Shown here one piece after another: positions 1 through 8,141 of a DNA stretch of 44,167 nucleotides. A program made the translations under genes and the position numbers. This stretch comes from CAZHMN01 sp964533705. GTDB lineage: Bacteria > Electryoneota > B3-LCP. Each line of letters starts with the position of its first letter. Positions within the stretch are counted from its first letter, which is position 1. The stretch spans positions 1 to 44,167 of the forward strand of contig CAZHMN010000016.1 of NCBI GenBank assembly GCA_964533705.1, given 5' to 3'. The notes under the pieces were generated by a model. The model ran no database searches, was not told the origin of the DNA, and saw only the letters and a program-made list of their open reading frames with translations.

Positions 1-710
1 GGGATGTCGGGCCGATTCTGTGACGGCTTGGAAGGATGAAAGGATAGAACCTTGTTCAAGCTGTCCGAAAAGTGCTCTGCCCAAAAGATCTTCTTACCCG
101 TCAAAAGCTGGTAAAAAGTCACCCCCAGCGAAAAGATATCGCTCCTGTACGTGATTCCGCCGCCGCTGATCGCTTCCGGGGATAAGTAAGCCGGCGTACC
201 AACCACCGCGCCGGGCTGAGTAATCTGAGGAGCTCCTTCAAACTGGGCCAAACCGAAATCGGTGACTTTGACCCAGCCGTCTCGGGAAATTAAGATATTG
301 CCTGGCTTCAGATCACGGTGGACGACGCCCTTGGAGTGTGCGTAGGCCAGTCCCTTCAGGGTCTGCAACATGATTGAATAAGCCAATTCCAGAGGAGGTT
401 GAGGATTATCCCGAAGTAAATAATCCAGGGAGCAACCCTCAACGTATTCCATCACTAAATAAGCGCGATTGGCAGAAGCAGAAAAATCGTAAATATCCAC
501 AATATTTTCATTTTTGATATGAGCGCAGACCTGGGCTTCTCGCTCGAAGCGTTGGCGCAGATCCTCTTCCTGGAATAGCTCCGGGCGTAACTCCTTAATC
601 AGCACTTCGCGCTTCAAGGAATACTGATAGGCGCGATACACCGTCGTGGTGCTGCTGCGGGAGAGCACTTCCTCGATGCGAAAACCTTCAAATTCAGCTT
701 CTGGGGTCAT
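1..710 (-). CDS. Ser/Thr protein kinase, Hanks type (C-terminal part beyond window)
   Basis: Cytoplasmic kinase domain expected to phosphorylate Ser/Thr of partner proteins. The gene starts at the ATG at 710 and runs off the left edge, so about 236 N-terminal residues are visible. Seen: K39 in the position of the invariant lysine (LIKEL), a candidate helix-C glutamate E58, catalytic HRDLKPGN (131-138), DFG (151-153) and a TPAYLSPE activation-segment end. Odd: the glycine-rich loop reads LSRSSTTTVY, so the three glycines of GxGxxG are replaced by Ser, Ser and Thr while everything else is intact. It lies 36 nt downstream of a GAF-sigma54 activator on the same strand and is probably co-transcribed with it, which makes that regulator a candidate substrate (inference). 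What follows the kinase domain cannot be seen. Confidence 0.93.
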   Translation of the reverse strand, partial: MTPEAEFEGFRIEEVLSRSSTTTVYRAYQYSLKREVLIKELRPELFQEEDLRQRFEREAQVCAHIKNENIVDIYDFSASANRAYLVMEYVEGCSLDYLLRDNPQPPLELAYSIMLQTLKGLAYAHSKGVVHRDLKPGNILISRDGWVKVTDFGLAQFEGAPQITQPGAVVGTPAYLSPEAISGGGITYRSDIFSLGVTFYQLLTGKKIFWAEHFSDSLNKVLSFHPSKPSQNRPDI

Positions 711-746
711 TATCAAAAAGGCAAAATGAGGGTCAAAAGGGATGGT

Positions 747-2252
747 TTATTGACGCTCCATTCTCTTGGATTTATTTACCTTCCATTCGCTCAATTTATA
801 GTGCAACCAGCGAAGTGAAACTCCCAATACTTCAGCCGTCCTGGTTTTGTTCCCCTCGCATTCCTCGAGAGTTTTCAACACGATCTCCTTCTCCTGCTCT
901 TTCAAATTTTTGGGTTTCAGGCTGCTTCCATCGGCTTCTGGAATTAAGAGATCGTCCAATCTGATGACGTTATCCGTCGAGAGCACAACGGCGCGCTCGA
1001 TGGTGTTTTCCAATTCTCGAACGTTTCCAGGCCAGTGATACTTGGTTAAAACCTTCACCACCTCCGACGTCATTCGTTTTGGTTTCTGGCCGGATTTCTC
1101 AGAGATTTTTTTCAGGAAATAGTCCACCAATAGCGGTATATCACTGCGTCGTTCCCGCAAGGGTGGCATTGTGATGGTGATGACGTTCAGTCGATAAAAC
1201 AAATCTTCACGAAAATGACCGCTTTTGACTTCAGCATTCAAGTCTTTATTGGTCGCTGACATAATGCGTACGTCCACCTTGCGATCAACCGTATCCCCCA
1301 CTCTGCGGAAAGAGCCTTCTTGCAGCACGCGTAAAAGCTTGGCCTGTATCGTGGGGCTGATGTCTGCGATTTCGTCGAGGAAAAAAGTGCCACCGTCAGC
1401 GATTTCGAAGAGGCCGCGCTTATCGGAAATCGCACCGGTGAACGATCCCTTCTTGTGACCGAAGAGTTCGCTTTCCAGTAGATTTTCGGATAGATTGCCG
1501 CAGAACTGAGCCACGAATGGTTTGTCCTTGCGGTGGCCGTTGTAATGAATCGCCCGCGCTACGAGCTCCTTGCCCGTTCCGGATTCCCCCTGCAGCAATA
1601 CCGATATGTCTGACGTGAGGATCTTGCGCATGATATCGAATACCGCCTGCATTTTAGGGCTGGTTCCGATAATCTCCGGGAAGCCGAAGGTTCGCTGCAG
1701 CTCGTCCTGCAGGATCTTGTTTTCGAACTGAAGATTCTCGATCAAACGGGCGTTTTCTATGGCAATGGCAGCTTGATTGGCAAAAGCCTGGAGGAACGCC
1801 AGAGTTGTTTCAGTAAAAAGTTGACGATCTGTTGTGCTGTCCAGGTAGATTACACCGATCGGTTTACCCTTCAAGATCAGCGGAACACAGGCGATTGAGG
1901 TGATCTTCTGGATAATAATGGATTTAACTCCAGCGAAGCGAGGATCCGATTGAGCGTTCAGGAGCAGGAGCGGGGTGTTCTCCTGAAAAACCTTGTTGAC
2001 AACGCTGCTGGAGGGTCGAGCGATCTGATCAGCCAAACCCTCACTTATATTTCGAGCAATTTCCACGCTCAACTGACCATCATTTTCATTCGCCAAAACG
2101 AGAAAACCCCTGTCCGCTCTGATGGTCTCAACGGCGATGTCCATCACTTTTTCCAACAAGGGCTGTTTTTGCAGAATGGAGTTTATCGCCTGCGCGATGT
2201 CCAGCAAGGCCTGCTGCTGTTTTCCATCTATGGCAATTGTCGCCTTATTCAT
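747..2252 (-). CDS. Sigma-54-dependent transcriptional activator, GAF-AAA+-Fis HTH
   Basis: Enhancer-binding protein that would remodel sigma-54 RNA polymerase closed complexes by ATP hydrolysis. Domains in order: a GAF sensor domain (about residues 10-165), a short helical linker, an AAA+ domain with Walker A GESGTGKE (222-229), the sigma-54 contact loop as GSFTGA (269-274, a common variant of GAFTGA), Walker B FLDEI (291-295) and the WPGNVREL motif, then a Fis-type helix-turn-helix (about 465-490). The length of 501 residues fits FhlA/NorR-like proteins. There is no receiver domain, so control should come through the GAF ligand or through a partner, possibly the Ser/Thr kinase that follows 36 nt downstream. 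It begins 32 nt after the stop of the lipoprotein gene, suggesting one operon. The GAF ligand cannot be predicted. Confidence 0.95.
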   Translation of the reverse strand: MNKATIAIDGKQQQALLDIAQAINSILQKQPLLEKVMDIAVETIRADRGFLVLANENDGQLSVEIARNISEGLADQIARPSSSVVNKVFQENTPLLLLNAQSDPRFAGVKSIIIQKITSIACVPLILKGKPIGVIYLDSTTDRQLFTETTLAFLQAFANQAAIAIENARLIENLQFENKILQDELQRTFGFPEIIGTSPKMQAVFDIMRKILTSDISVLLQGESGTGKELVARAIHYNGHRKDKPFVAQFCGNLSENLLESELFGHKKGSFTGAISDKRGLFEIADGGTFFLDEIADISPTIQAKLLRVLQEGSFRRVGDTVDRKVDVRIMSATNKDLNAEVKSGHFREDLFYRLNVITITMPPLRERRSDIPLLVDYFLKKISEKSGQKPKRMTSEVVKVLTKYHWPGNVRELENTIERAVVLSTDNVIRLDDLLIPEADGSSLKPKNLKEQEKEIVLKTLEECEGNKTRTAEVLGVSLRWLHYKLSEWKVNKSKRMERQ

Positions 2253-2284
2253 GGGGATAACAGTCCTCGATAGAGGATATTTTT

Positions 2285-3289
2285 CTATTGAACTGTAAAC
2301 GTGGCGGGTGCAGTGCGGGCGGTATTACCGTATTCGTCAATGACTTCGAGAGTCCAGTTGTAATCACCGTTTTCCAGAGTAACGCCTACTGTCGTGGTGG
2401 AATCCGTCGGCGAGATACCCGATCTTTCCCAGACCGGCGTGCTATAACCCTCTTTGAAAATGCGCACAGTATATGTAAAGAAGAATTGTTCATCGTATGG
2501 TTCCCACCATAGATACAACCCACTTGAAGATACGATATCGCTAAATGGGTAGATCTGAACGGGGTAGTCGTCGAAAAAGCGTTGAATGGATAACGGCTCG
2601 GATGAGGCAACGTTTCCAGAGGTATCTTCGGCGGTACAGGTAAATTTTTTCCACTTAACACTGTCTATAGAAGCGCCCGGGAAGAAATCCAGGGGAAGTT
2701 GAACAAAATAGAACAACGAAGATCCTGAACTGGAATCCGGGCTGTAGGCCATCAACGTATCCAGACCACCCTCGAATTCAAGGGTTACTTGCTCGATGTC
2801 ACCAAAGCCGTCCGGGTCGGATATATGGGATCTAGCGTATATAATGTAAGTCTGCGGAGGAATCTGTGTTCCCAGATACAAATAGTGCGAGGTGACCTGG
2901 AAATTCGAAATGACCGGCAGCGCATCAAGTTGGAAATTGACCACACTCGTCAATCCATCCCTAACCGTGACAAATTGAGTATCGGGTTCAAATCCAGAAG
3001 GACCGCAGGAAACTTGATAATCTCCCGCCTCGACGTTCTCGATGAGAAAATAGCCCGAATTATCAGTCACGCCGCCGCGATAGCCAGGGATGGCCAATAC
3101 CATAACATCCGATAGAGGAACGGATGCAAGGTTGGTCACTCTGCCGCTGATAATTCCCACGGGCCCGATGTAGTTATCCGCGTCCGGATCCAGAGGGTTA
3201 TCTCGAGGGGCGTCGCAGGCATAGAGTAGAAATCCAACGGCAATTAGCGTCAAATAGTGAAATATCCGCACTATAACTGCGCGAGACAC
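2285..3289 (-). CDS. Lipoprotein with carboxypeptidase-regulatory-like beta-sandwich domain
   Basis: Exported lipoprotein of unknown function. An N-terminal hydrophobic signal ends in a lipobox-like LLYAC followed by a DNPLDP motif often seen in FCB-group surface lipoproteins. Next comes a carboxypeptidase-regulatory-like fold (IISGRVTNLASVPLSDVMV, then DNSGYFLIENVEAGDY), and a C-terminal Fn3-like part ending in an ENGDYNWTLEVIDEYGN stretch. Start choice: the GTG at 3289 is preceded by GGGAGG with 7-nt spacing and gives a compact signal peptide with the lipid cysteine at residue 25. The upstream ATG at 3304 is in frame but has a weaker ribosome site. It heads a probable operon with the sigma-54 activator and the Ser/Thr kinase, so it might be a surface component of the pathway they control (inference). 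No enzyme motif was seen. Confidence 0.8.
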   Translation of the reverse strand: MSRAVIVRIFHYLTLIAVGFLLYACDAPRDNPLDPDADNYIGPVGIISGRVTNLASVPLSDVMVLAIPGYRGGVTDNSGYFLIENVEAGDYQVSCGPSGFEPDTQFVTVRDGLTSVVNFQLDALPVISNFQVTSHYLYLGTQIPPQTYIIYARSHISDPDGFGDIEQVTLEFEGGLDTLMAYSPDSSSGSSLFYFVQLPLDFFPGASIDSVKWKKFTCTAEDTSGNVASSEPLSIQRFFDDYPVQIYPFSDIVSSSGLYLWWEPYDEQFFFTYTVRIFKEGYSTPVWERSGISPTDSTTTVGVTLENGDYNWTLEVIDEYGNTARTAPATFTVQ

Positions 3290-3318
3290 TCTATAGCCTC
3301 CCATTATTCCAAATGAAA

Positions 3319-3347
3319 AATTTAATTAAAATTTGCATACAAAACAA
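3319..3347 (-). promoter_or_regulatory. Candidate sigma-70-type promoter for the lipoprotein-activator-kinase operon
   Basis: On the minus strand a TTGTTT -35 (3347-3342) is followed after 17 nt by TAAATT (3324-3319). A transcript from here would have a leader of roughly 20 nt before the GTG start at 3289 with its strong ribosome site. The region is very A+T rich, so chance matches are likely. Confidence 0.35.
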
Positions 3348-3388
3348 GAAAAAAAAGAAAAAATCGCTTAATGCTGAAAATTTTGCAC

Positions 3389-3413
3389 AAAAAAAACCGG
3401 CTCCTGCCGGTTT
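3389..3413 (-). terminator. Rho-independent terminator after the beta-helix gene
   Basis: Perfect 8-bp hairpin with arms AAACCGGC (3413-3406 on the minus strand) and GCCGGTTT around a 4-nt loop, followed on the minus strand by a run of T (3396-3389). It sits 19 nt beyond the stop codon of the secreted beta-helix protein and separates that gene from the lipoprotein operon. Confidence 0.9.
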
Positions 3414-3431
3414 AGTGCATTTCAGGATAGT

Positions 3432-4880
3432 CTACTTGATCAAGATCAGCGGATGGGTGAGGATGTGTTCGTCAGCTCGCATCACAACCCAATACGTTCC
3501 GGAACCATAAGAGGCCGCATCCCAGGTAAAGCGCTGCGGACCTGCGGGAAACACACCCGATTTGATCGTATGAACTAAACGACCTCTCTGATTGTAGATC
3601 GCCAGTCGCCCAACGACACTTTCCGGTAGAACGATTTGCAGTGTTGTGAAGGCGTTGAAGGGATTGGGAAATGCCTCAATCAGGCTAAAACTTGAAGGTT
3701 TGGAAAGATTTGATATCGGCTGGGCATTGATGTAATCATAATAGTAACAACCCATATCGGCGCGCGTCTGGTCGGGATCAGGTGGACTATTGGGGTTTCC
3801 TGCATCAATGCAGGGTGAATTCGGAGTCAGTTTGAAAATAGCATTGCCCGGATTTGCAAAGAGAGGATCTTCAAAGATGCACCCCACTCCTGCGTTGCAA
3901 CCGATGAGAGCCTGATTGAGGTTGTGGTTATAGAAATCGTTGTAAATCACATTCGGGCGACAGTTTTCTTCCGCAACCAATCCCTGAGAAGATCCATCAC
4001 CGTAGATGATGCAATTCTCGATCCATGGATTGGAATTATCGTAGAGATAGATGCAGCGATCAACTTCGCTACCAGACTTTACAACGATGGTGTTATTAAT
4101 GGAATACGGGTAAGAACTGTGGTTCAGAAACATACCATATGAGCGGGTTTTTGAGACGACGTAGATTAGATTATACCTGAAATCTCCCTTGTCCACGTCC
4201 TGCAGCCACAATCCAAAACTCAATCCAGAATTATCAACATAGATTTCCGAATCATAAACATCCGGATCGGAATCGAACCCCTGGATACCTACTGCCGTGT
4301 AAGACGCCTCCAGATTCCCTGCAAATATTTCACATCCCATAATTTGAGCGTCCGAACTCTGCAGATAAATGCCAGCCATTTCGCCAGTATCTACCGTGAT
4401 TTTGCTATCTTGGAGCAGGAAGTTCGAATAGTAACCCCAAACTCCATAGGATTGAGCGATGATGAAACAATTACTTATTTTGGGACTGCTGTGGTGAGCT
4501 CTTATTCCTCGAACCGGCTTTTCAATGTGGGCGAACTTGATGGTGGAGAGGGGACTGGATCCGGTGAAGAACCAAATCCCTCCCCAGACCGGAGTGCCAT
4601 AACTTCTGAAAAACACGGAATCGCCATTGACGCCCTCAACCATCAGTTCGCCGTAAACCTCGATGTAATCGAGACCGGTGAAGAAGATTTCCACACCGTT
4701 CATGATGGTGAGTGAGTTCCCAGGTTCGACGACAACGGTGCTGTCAACCCAATATGGATTACCATCCGGCGTCCATACTCCGGACTCCGGCCCCCCGACG
4801 TGGGTTTCAGCTAAGGCGAGTAGTGGGATAAGCAGTAGGAAGCAGTGCGAGAACCAGATCCTGATTGAGAGCATTCTCAT
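3432..4880 (-). CDS. Secreted right-handed beta-helix protein with type IX-like C-terminal sorting domain
   Basis: Predicted extracellular or surface protein. It has a signal peptide (hydrophobic FLLLIPLLALA then ETHV), then many short irregular repeats of a right-handed parallel beta-helix (recurring short strands such as PKISNCFII, YSINNTIVVK, PWIENCIIYG), resembling NosD or pectate-lyase-like repeat proteins. A DAGNPNSPPDPDQTRADMG segment precedes the linker; this kind of ending is frequent in FCB beta-helix proteins. The last 80 or so residues begin FPNPFNAFTTLQ and contain GRLAIYNQRGRLV and YGSGTYWVV, the layout of a T9SS type A sorting signal. No catalytic residues can be assigned. Start choice: ATG 4880 has GAGG 5 nt upstream; ATG 4895 is in frame but lacks a ribosome site. 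Some FCB candidate phyla carry such tails without a confirmed T9SS, and no secretion genes are in the window. Confidence 0.88.
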   Translation of the reverse strand: MRMLSIRIWFSHCFLLLIPLLALAETHVGGPESGVWTPDGNPYWVDSTVVVEPGNSLTIMNGVEIFFTGLDYIEVYGELMVEGVNGDSVFFRSYGTPVWGGIWFFTGSSPLSTIKFAHIEKPVRGIRAHHSSPKISNCFIIAQSYGVWGYYSNFLLQDSKITVDTGEMAGIYLQSSDAQIMGCEIFAGNLEASYTAVGIQGFDSDPDVYDSEIYVDNSGLSFGLWLQDVDKGDFRYNLIYVVSKTRSYGMFLNHSSYPYSINNTIVVKSGSEVDRCIYLYDNSNPWIENCIIYGDGSSQGLVAEENCRPNVIYNDFYNHNLNQALIGCNAGVGCIFEDPLFANPGNAIFKLTPNSPCIDAGNPNSPPDPDQTRADMGCYYYDYINAQPISNLSKPSSFSLIEAFPNPFNAFTTLQIVLPESVVGRLAIYNQRGRLVHTIKSGVFPAGPQRFTWDAASYGSGTYWVVMRADEHILTHPLILIK

Positions 4881-4895
4881 CTGGCCCTCTTTCAT

Positions 4896-5321
4896 GAGAT
4901 ACAGGATGGTGTTCTTCTATAGCGTTAGTTTTCTACCCTCCAGCAAAATGAAAAGATACAAAAATACACTATCCAATGATTCTAATATACAAAAATATAC
5001 ATCAAAAGTCAAGAGGGAATTAATTATCTCGCTATTTTCCTCCATCTATTGAATTTCGAGTTGAGCATATCAGCTCGTCGTAACTTCTCCTGAAACCAGC
5101 ACGATATTGGTTTAATGACAGCCACAGTTTTATAATCACATAATTTTCTTTATCTTATGGCTCAAAATGTGGATTGAACATTTGGAAAAAACGGAAGAAT
5201 GCCATTAGAAGTTAACCAGACTTGAACTCCCAGATTTCTTCATCGCCTGAAAACTGCTGCGTCATAAAAAGATATAACCGGGGAGGTTCCGGAGATATTT
5301 GACCCAAAAGAAAAAAATCTC
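4896..5321. other. A+T-rich intergenic region between divergent genes
   Basis: About 430 nt between the beta-helix gene (leftward) and the smpB promoter (rightward). No convincing reading frame, tRNA or tmRNA-like fold was seen on either strand. It contains the ATACAAAAATA repeats near 4956-5001 and otherwise unstructured A+T-rich sequence. An unrecognised small RNA cannot be excluded. Confidence 0.6.
4959..4997 (-). promoter_or_regulatory. Candidate Bacteroidota-type promoter elements upstream of the beta-helix gene
   Basis: Two copies of ATACAAAAATA (starting at 4956 and 4987, 31 bp apart) give TATTTTTG twice on the minus strand, which fits the TAnnTTTG -7 element of Bacteroidota sigma factors. 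The proximal copy lies about 65 nt before the first possible start of the beta-helix gene, and the distal copy supplies a TTTG about 23 nt further upstream, slightly more than the usual spacing. The surrounding sequence is A+T rich, so this is tentative. Confidence 0.3.
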
Positions 5322-5348
5322 TTGACTCAGCAGACAAATTGCTATAAA
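5322..5348 (+). promoter_or_regulatory. Candidate extended -10 promoter for smpB-tyrS
   Basis: TTGACT at 5322-5327 is followed after 15 nt by TATAAA at 5343-5348, which is preceded by TG one base away (extended -10 form, TGC-TATAAA). The short spacer is tolerable for an extended -10 promoter. Transcription would start near 5355, giving a leader of about 20 nt with AAGGA (5361-5365) before the smpB ATG. Confidence 0.45.
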
Positions 5349-5377
5349 TTTAAAAATTTAAAGGAAATGCGTCTGAT

Positions 5378-5845
5378 ATGTCGGATAACCGCTTGATTTC
5401 TGCAAACCGCAAAGCCCGCCGCGATTATCACATCCTGGATCGCTACGAGGCGGGAATCTGCCTGCTGGGAACAGAAGTCAAAAGCCTGCGCATGGGTGCC
5501 GCCAACCTCAAGGACAGTTACGCAACCGTCAGCGGAGGGGAAGTATTTCTCCACCATCTGCACATCGGTCCTTATGACAAGGGAAATATCGCCAATCATG
5601 ATCCCACCCGCACCCGAAAACTCCTCCTACAGAAGCGGGAAATTCGTAAACTGGAAACGGCCACCCAAGAAAAAGGGCTGACCATCGTGCCCCTTTCCCT
5701 CTACTGGAAGGGAAAGCTGGCCAAGGTCGAACTGGCCCTGGCACGTGGTAAGAGGCAATATGACAAAAGAGACGCCATCGCCCGACGAGAACAGGCGCGT
5801 GAATTGGATCGGGTCATCAAAAATCGCATCAGACACAACCGCTAA
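5378..5845 (+). CDS. smpB: SsrA-binding protein SmpB
   Basis: Partner of tmRNA in trans-translation: it binds the tRNA-like domain of SsrA and delivers it to stalled ribosomes. The 155-residue length is normal. Recognisable SmpB features are the N-terminal NRKARRDYHILDRYEAGICL, GTEVKSLR, the GEVFLHHLHIGPYDKGN block and the basic C-terminal tail (KRDAIARREQARELDR) that would occupy the mRNA channel. ATG 5378 has AAGGA about 12 nt upstream; the ATG at 5367 is out of frame. The stop overlaps the tyrS start by one base (TAATG), so the two are translationally coupled. The tmRNA gene is not in the window. Confidence 0.98.
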   Translation: MSDNRLISANRKARRDYHILDRYEAGICLLGTEVKSLRMGAANLKDSYATVSGGEVFLHHLHIGPYDKGNIANHDPTRTRKLLLQKREIRKLETATQEKGLTIVPLSLYWKGKLAKVELALARGKRQYDKRDAIARREQARELDRVIKNRIRHNR

Positions 5846-7095
5846 TGAACGCTTCATCCAAAAAATTCCCTCCCGTAAAAGAGCAAATTGACCTGTTGCG
5901 GCGCGGGGCCTTGGAAATAATCTCTGAGGAGGATTTAGAGAAGAAACTCGAACAATCCTTAGCGAAAAGCGAGCCGCTGGTCGTTAAACAGGGATTCGAC
6001 CCTTCGGCGCCCGATCTTCACATCGGCCACGCTGTTACCATCCGCAAGCTAAGACAATTTCAGCAGTTAGGGCACCGGGTGATTTTTCTCATCGGGGATT
6101 TCACGGGTATGGTCGGTGATCCATCGGGAAGATCAAAAACGAGACCGCGCCTGAGCAAAGAAGAAGTCATGCGGAATGCTGAGACATATAAGAGACAAGT
6201 CTTTAAGATTCTCGATCCCCAAAAGACTGAAATCCGCTTCAATTCCGAGTGGCATGCCCGGCAAAACATTTACCAGTTCTTAGATCTGGCCGGCAAATAC
6301 ACCGTGGCGAGAATGCTGGAACGCGACGACTTTTTAAATCGCTATAAAGCCGGTGAACCGATCTCCATGCTGGAATTCCTCTACCCCCTGCTTCAGGCCT
6401 ACGATTCCGTGGCTTTGAAGGCAGACGTGGAGATGGGCGGGCTGGATCAAAAATTCAACCTGCTGCTGGGAAGAAAAATTCAGGGGGAATTCGGACAGGA
6501 CCCTCAGGTGGCCTTTATGATGCCGCTGTTGGTGGGAACCGACGGGAAAGAGAAGATGTCCAAATCGCTGGGCAATACCGTCGGCATCTGTGATCCTCCC
6601 GAAGAGATATACGGCAGAGTGATGTCCATCCCGGACGAACTGATCGTTGATTATTTCACACTTACAACCGACGTTTCTGCCCAGGACATTTCAAATATAG
6701 AAAAGGAATTGAAGGGCGGACAGGCCAATCCCATGATCCACAAGCAGCGGCTCGCCCGGGAGATCGTTACGCTCTATCATTCTTCGCAGGAAGCCCGCAG
6801 AGCAGAGGAAGATTTCATCACCCGATTCAGGTATAACGAAGTTCCCGAAAATATACCCGAAGTAGCCCTGCCGTCGGAGGGTAAACCGGTTGCCGTCATT
6901 GACTTGATGCTGGGCGTCGGTGCTGTGGCCAGCAAAGGCGAGGGGCGCCGCCTGATTCAGGGAGGAGCCGTCTGGGTGGATAATGAAAGGATAGAGGACT
7001 TTCGATTTGAGATTCCTACCAGGGAAAGTCTGATCCTCAAGGTGGGAAAACGGAAGATATACCGCGTTGTTTTTACGCCTACCGATGAACACTGA
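5845..7095 (+). CDS. tyrS: Tyrosyl-tRNA synthetase
   Basis: Class I aminoacyl-tRNA synthetase charging tRNA-Tyr in the cytoplasm. Seen: class I signature HIGH at residues 59-62 (PDLHIGHA), KMSKS at 235-239, the substrate-pocket region around QAYDSVALKADVEMGG, and a C-terminal S4 RNA-binding domain (about 350-416, GEGRRLIQGGAVWVDNERI). The length of 416 and the exact HIGH and KMSKS motifs suit the TyrZ-like branch of bacterial enzymes. It overlaps smpB by 1 nt at its start and the polyprenyl synthase reading frame at its end, forming a compact three-gene operon. Confidence 0.98.
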   Translation: MNASSKKFPPVKEQIDLLRRGALEIISEEDLEKKLEQSLAKSEPLVVKQGFDPSAPDLHIGHAVTIRKLRQFQQLGHRVIFLIGDFTGMVGDPSGRSKTRPRLSKEEVMRNAETYKRQVFKILDPQKTEIRFNSEWHARQNIYQFLDLAGKYTVARMLERDDFLNRYKAGEPISMLEFLYPLLQAYDSVALKADVEMGGLDQKFNLLLGRKIQGEFGQDPQVAFMMPLLVGTDGKEKMSKSLGNTVGICDPPEEIYGRVMSIPDELIVDYFTLTTDVSAQDISNIEKELKGGQANPMIHKQRLAREIVTLYHSSQEARRAEEDFITRFRYNEVPENIPEVALPSEGKPVAVIDLMLGVGAVASKGEGRRLIQGGAVWVDNERIEDFRFEIPTRESLILKVGKRKIYRVVFTPTDEH

Positions 7096-8068
7096 GTTGG
7101 GATTAAACGATTTCAAAGCACAACTGTCCGGCGATCTGGATAAAGTAGACCACGAAATGCGGAACATCCTCTCCAGCGACGTCCGCATGGTGGATAAAGT
7201 CGTCCGCTATATCGTCAAGCACAAAGGGAAGAGCCTTCGGCCCATTCTGACGCTTCTGGCCGCCCGCCTTTTCGGGGAACCCAATGAAAAAACGATCAAG
7301 GCCGCCGTTATCACCGAATTACTCCATACCGCCACATTGGTGCATGATGACGTGGTGGACGAAGCCAGGGTGCGGCGCGGTTTTCTATCCATTAATGCCA
7401 TCTGGAAAAACAAGGTTTCCGTACTGGTCGGCGATTATCTCCTGGCCAAATCACTGACCGAGATGCTCGATTTGAGGGATTTTACCGTCCTTGATATCCT
7501 TTCTCTCGCCGCGCGGCGTATGAGCCGGGGGGAGTTGCTGCAGATCGCCAAAGCGCGCAAGCTGGACATCACCGAAGAGGTCTATTTCGACATGATCGGC
7601 GATAAAACCGCCGCTCTCTTCGCGGCTTGCTGCGAACTCGCCGCGGTGACTTCCGGCTGTGACGGCGAGCTGCGAAATGACCTCCGCAATTTCGGTGAAA
7701 AGCTGGGACTGGCTTTCCAGGTTCGCGACGACATTCTGGATTTTGAAGGCCGCCGTTCTGTTATAGGCAAACCCACACTAGGGGACGTAAAGGAAAAGAA
7801 AATTACCCTGCCCTTGATCCACGCCATCGGCAACTGCCCGGACGGCGAGGGTAAGAGAATATTGAGGATGATTGACAAAGGCTTGAAGGCGGGGGAAGGG
7901 AAACGGATTCTCCAATTCGTTCATAAACACGGCGGGATCGCTTATGCACTGGAAGTTGCAGAGCGGATGAAATCGGAAGCACTCGGACATCTTCAGCGCT
8001 TCCCCGCAAGCGAACAGCTTGAAATGCTGAAACAATTCGCGAACCATTCGGTGAATCGTACGAAGTAG
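7085..8068 (+). CDS. Polyprenyl diphosphate synthase (long-chain trans-prenyltransferase)
   Basis: Condenses isopentenyl diphosphate onto allylic diphosphates to make the isoprenoid chain, probably for a quinone. Two Asp-rich Mg-binding motifs are intact: DDVVD (88-92) and DDILD (215-219), with LRPILTLLAA and GDYLLAKS typical of IspB/HepT-like proteins. A small Ala lies five residues before the first motif, which in this family favours long products (inference from family rules). ATG 7085 overlaps the end of tyrS by 11 nt; an in-frame TTG at 7067 is an alternative and neither has a strong ribosome site. It is the last gene before a terminator. Chain length, and ubiquinone versus menaquinone use, cannot be read from the sequence. 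Confidence 0.93.
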   Translation: MNTELGLNDFKAQLSGDLDKVDHEMRNILSSDVRMVDKVVRYIVKHKGKSLRPILTLLAARLFGEPNEKTIKAAVITELLHTATLVHDDVVDEARVRRGFLSINAIWKNKVSVLVGDYLLAKSLTEMLDLRDFTVLDILSLAARRMSRGELLQIAKARKLDITEEVYFDMIGDKTAALFAACCELAAVTSGCDGELRNDLRNFGEKLGLAFQVRDDILDFEGRRSVIGKPTLGDVKEKKITLPLIHAIGNCPDGEGKRILRMIDKGLKAGEGKRILQFVHKHGGIAYALEVAERMKSEALGHLQRFPASEQLEMLKQFANHSVNRTK

Positions 8069-8086
8069 ACAGATACGGACATAGAC

Positions 8087-8124
8087 AAAAAAAACGGCGG
8101 ATATTGATCCGTCGTTTTTTATTT
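8087..8124. terminator. Bidirectional rho-independent terminator
   Basis: Stem ACGGCGGA (8094-8101) and TCCGTCGT (8108-8115), with one G-T wobble and a 6-nt loop. A run of A precedes it (8087-8094) and a run of T follows (8115-8120). It serves the convergent polyprenyl synthase gene (plus) and the PhoU-like gene (minus). Confidence 0.9.
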
Positions 8125-8141
8125 AGATCCATCAGGGAAAA

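Noticed and set aside
4896..5377. Possible tmRNA or tRNA gene next to smpB
   Set aside because: No tRNA-like acceptor and T-arm sequences or CCA end could be found on either strand.
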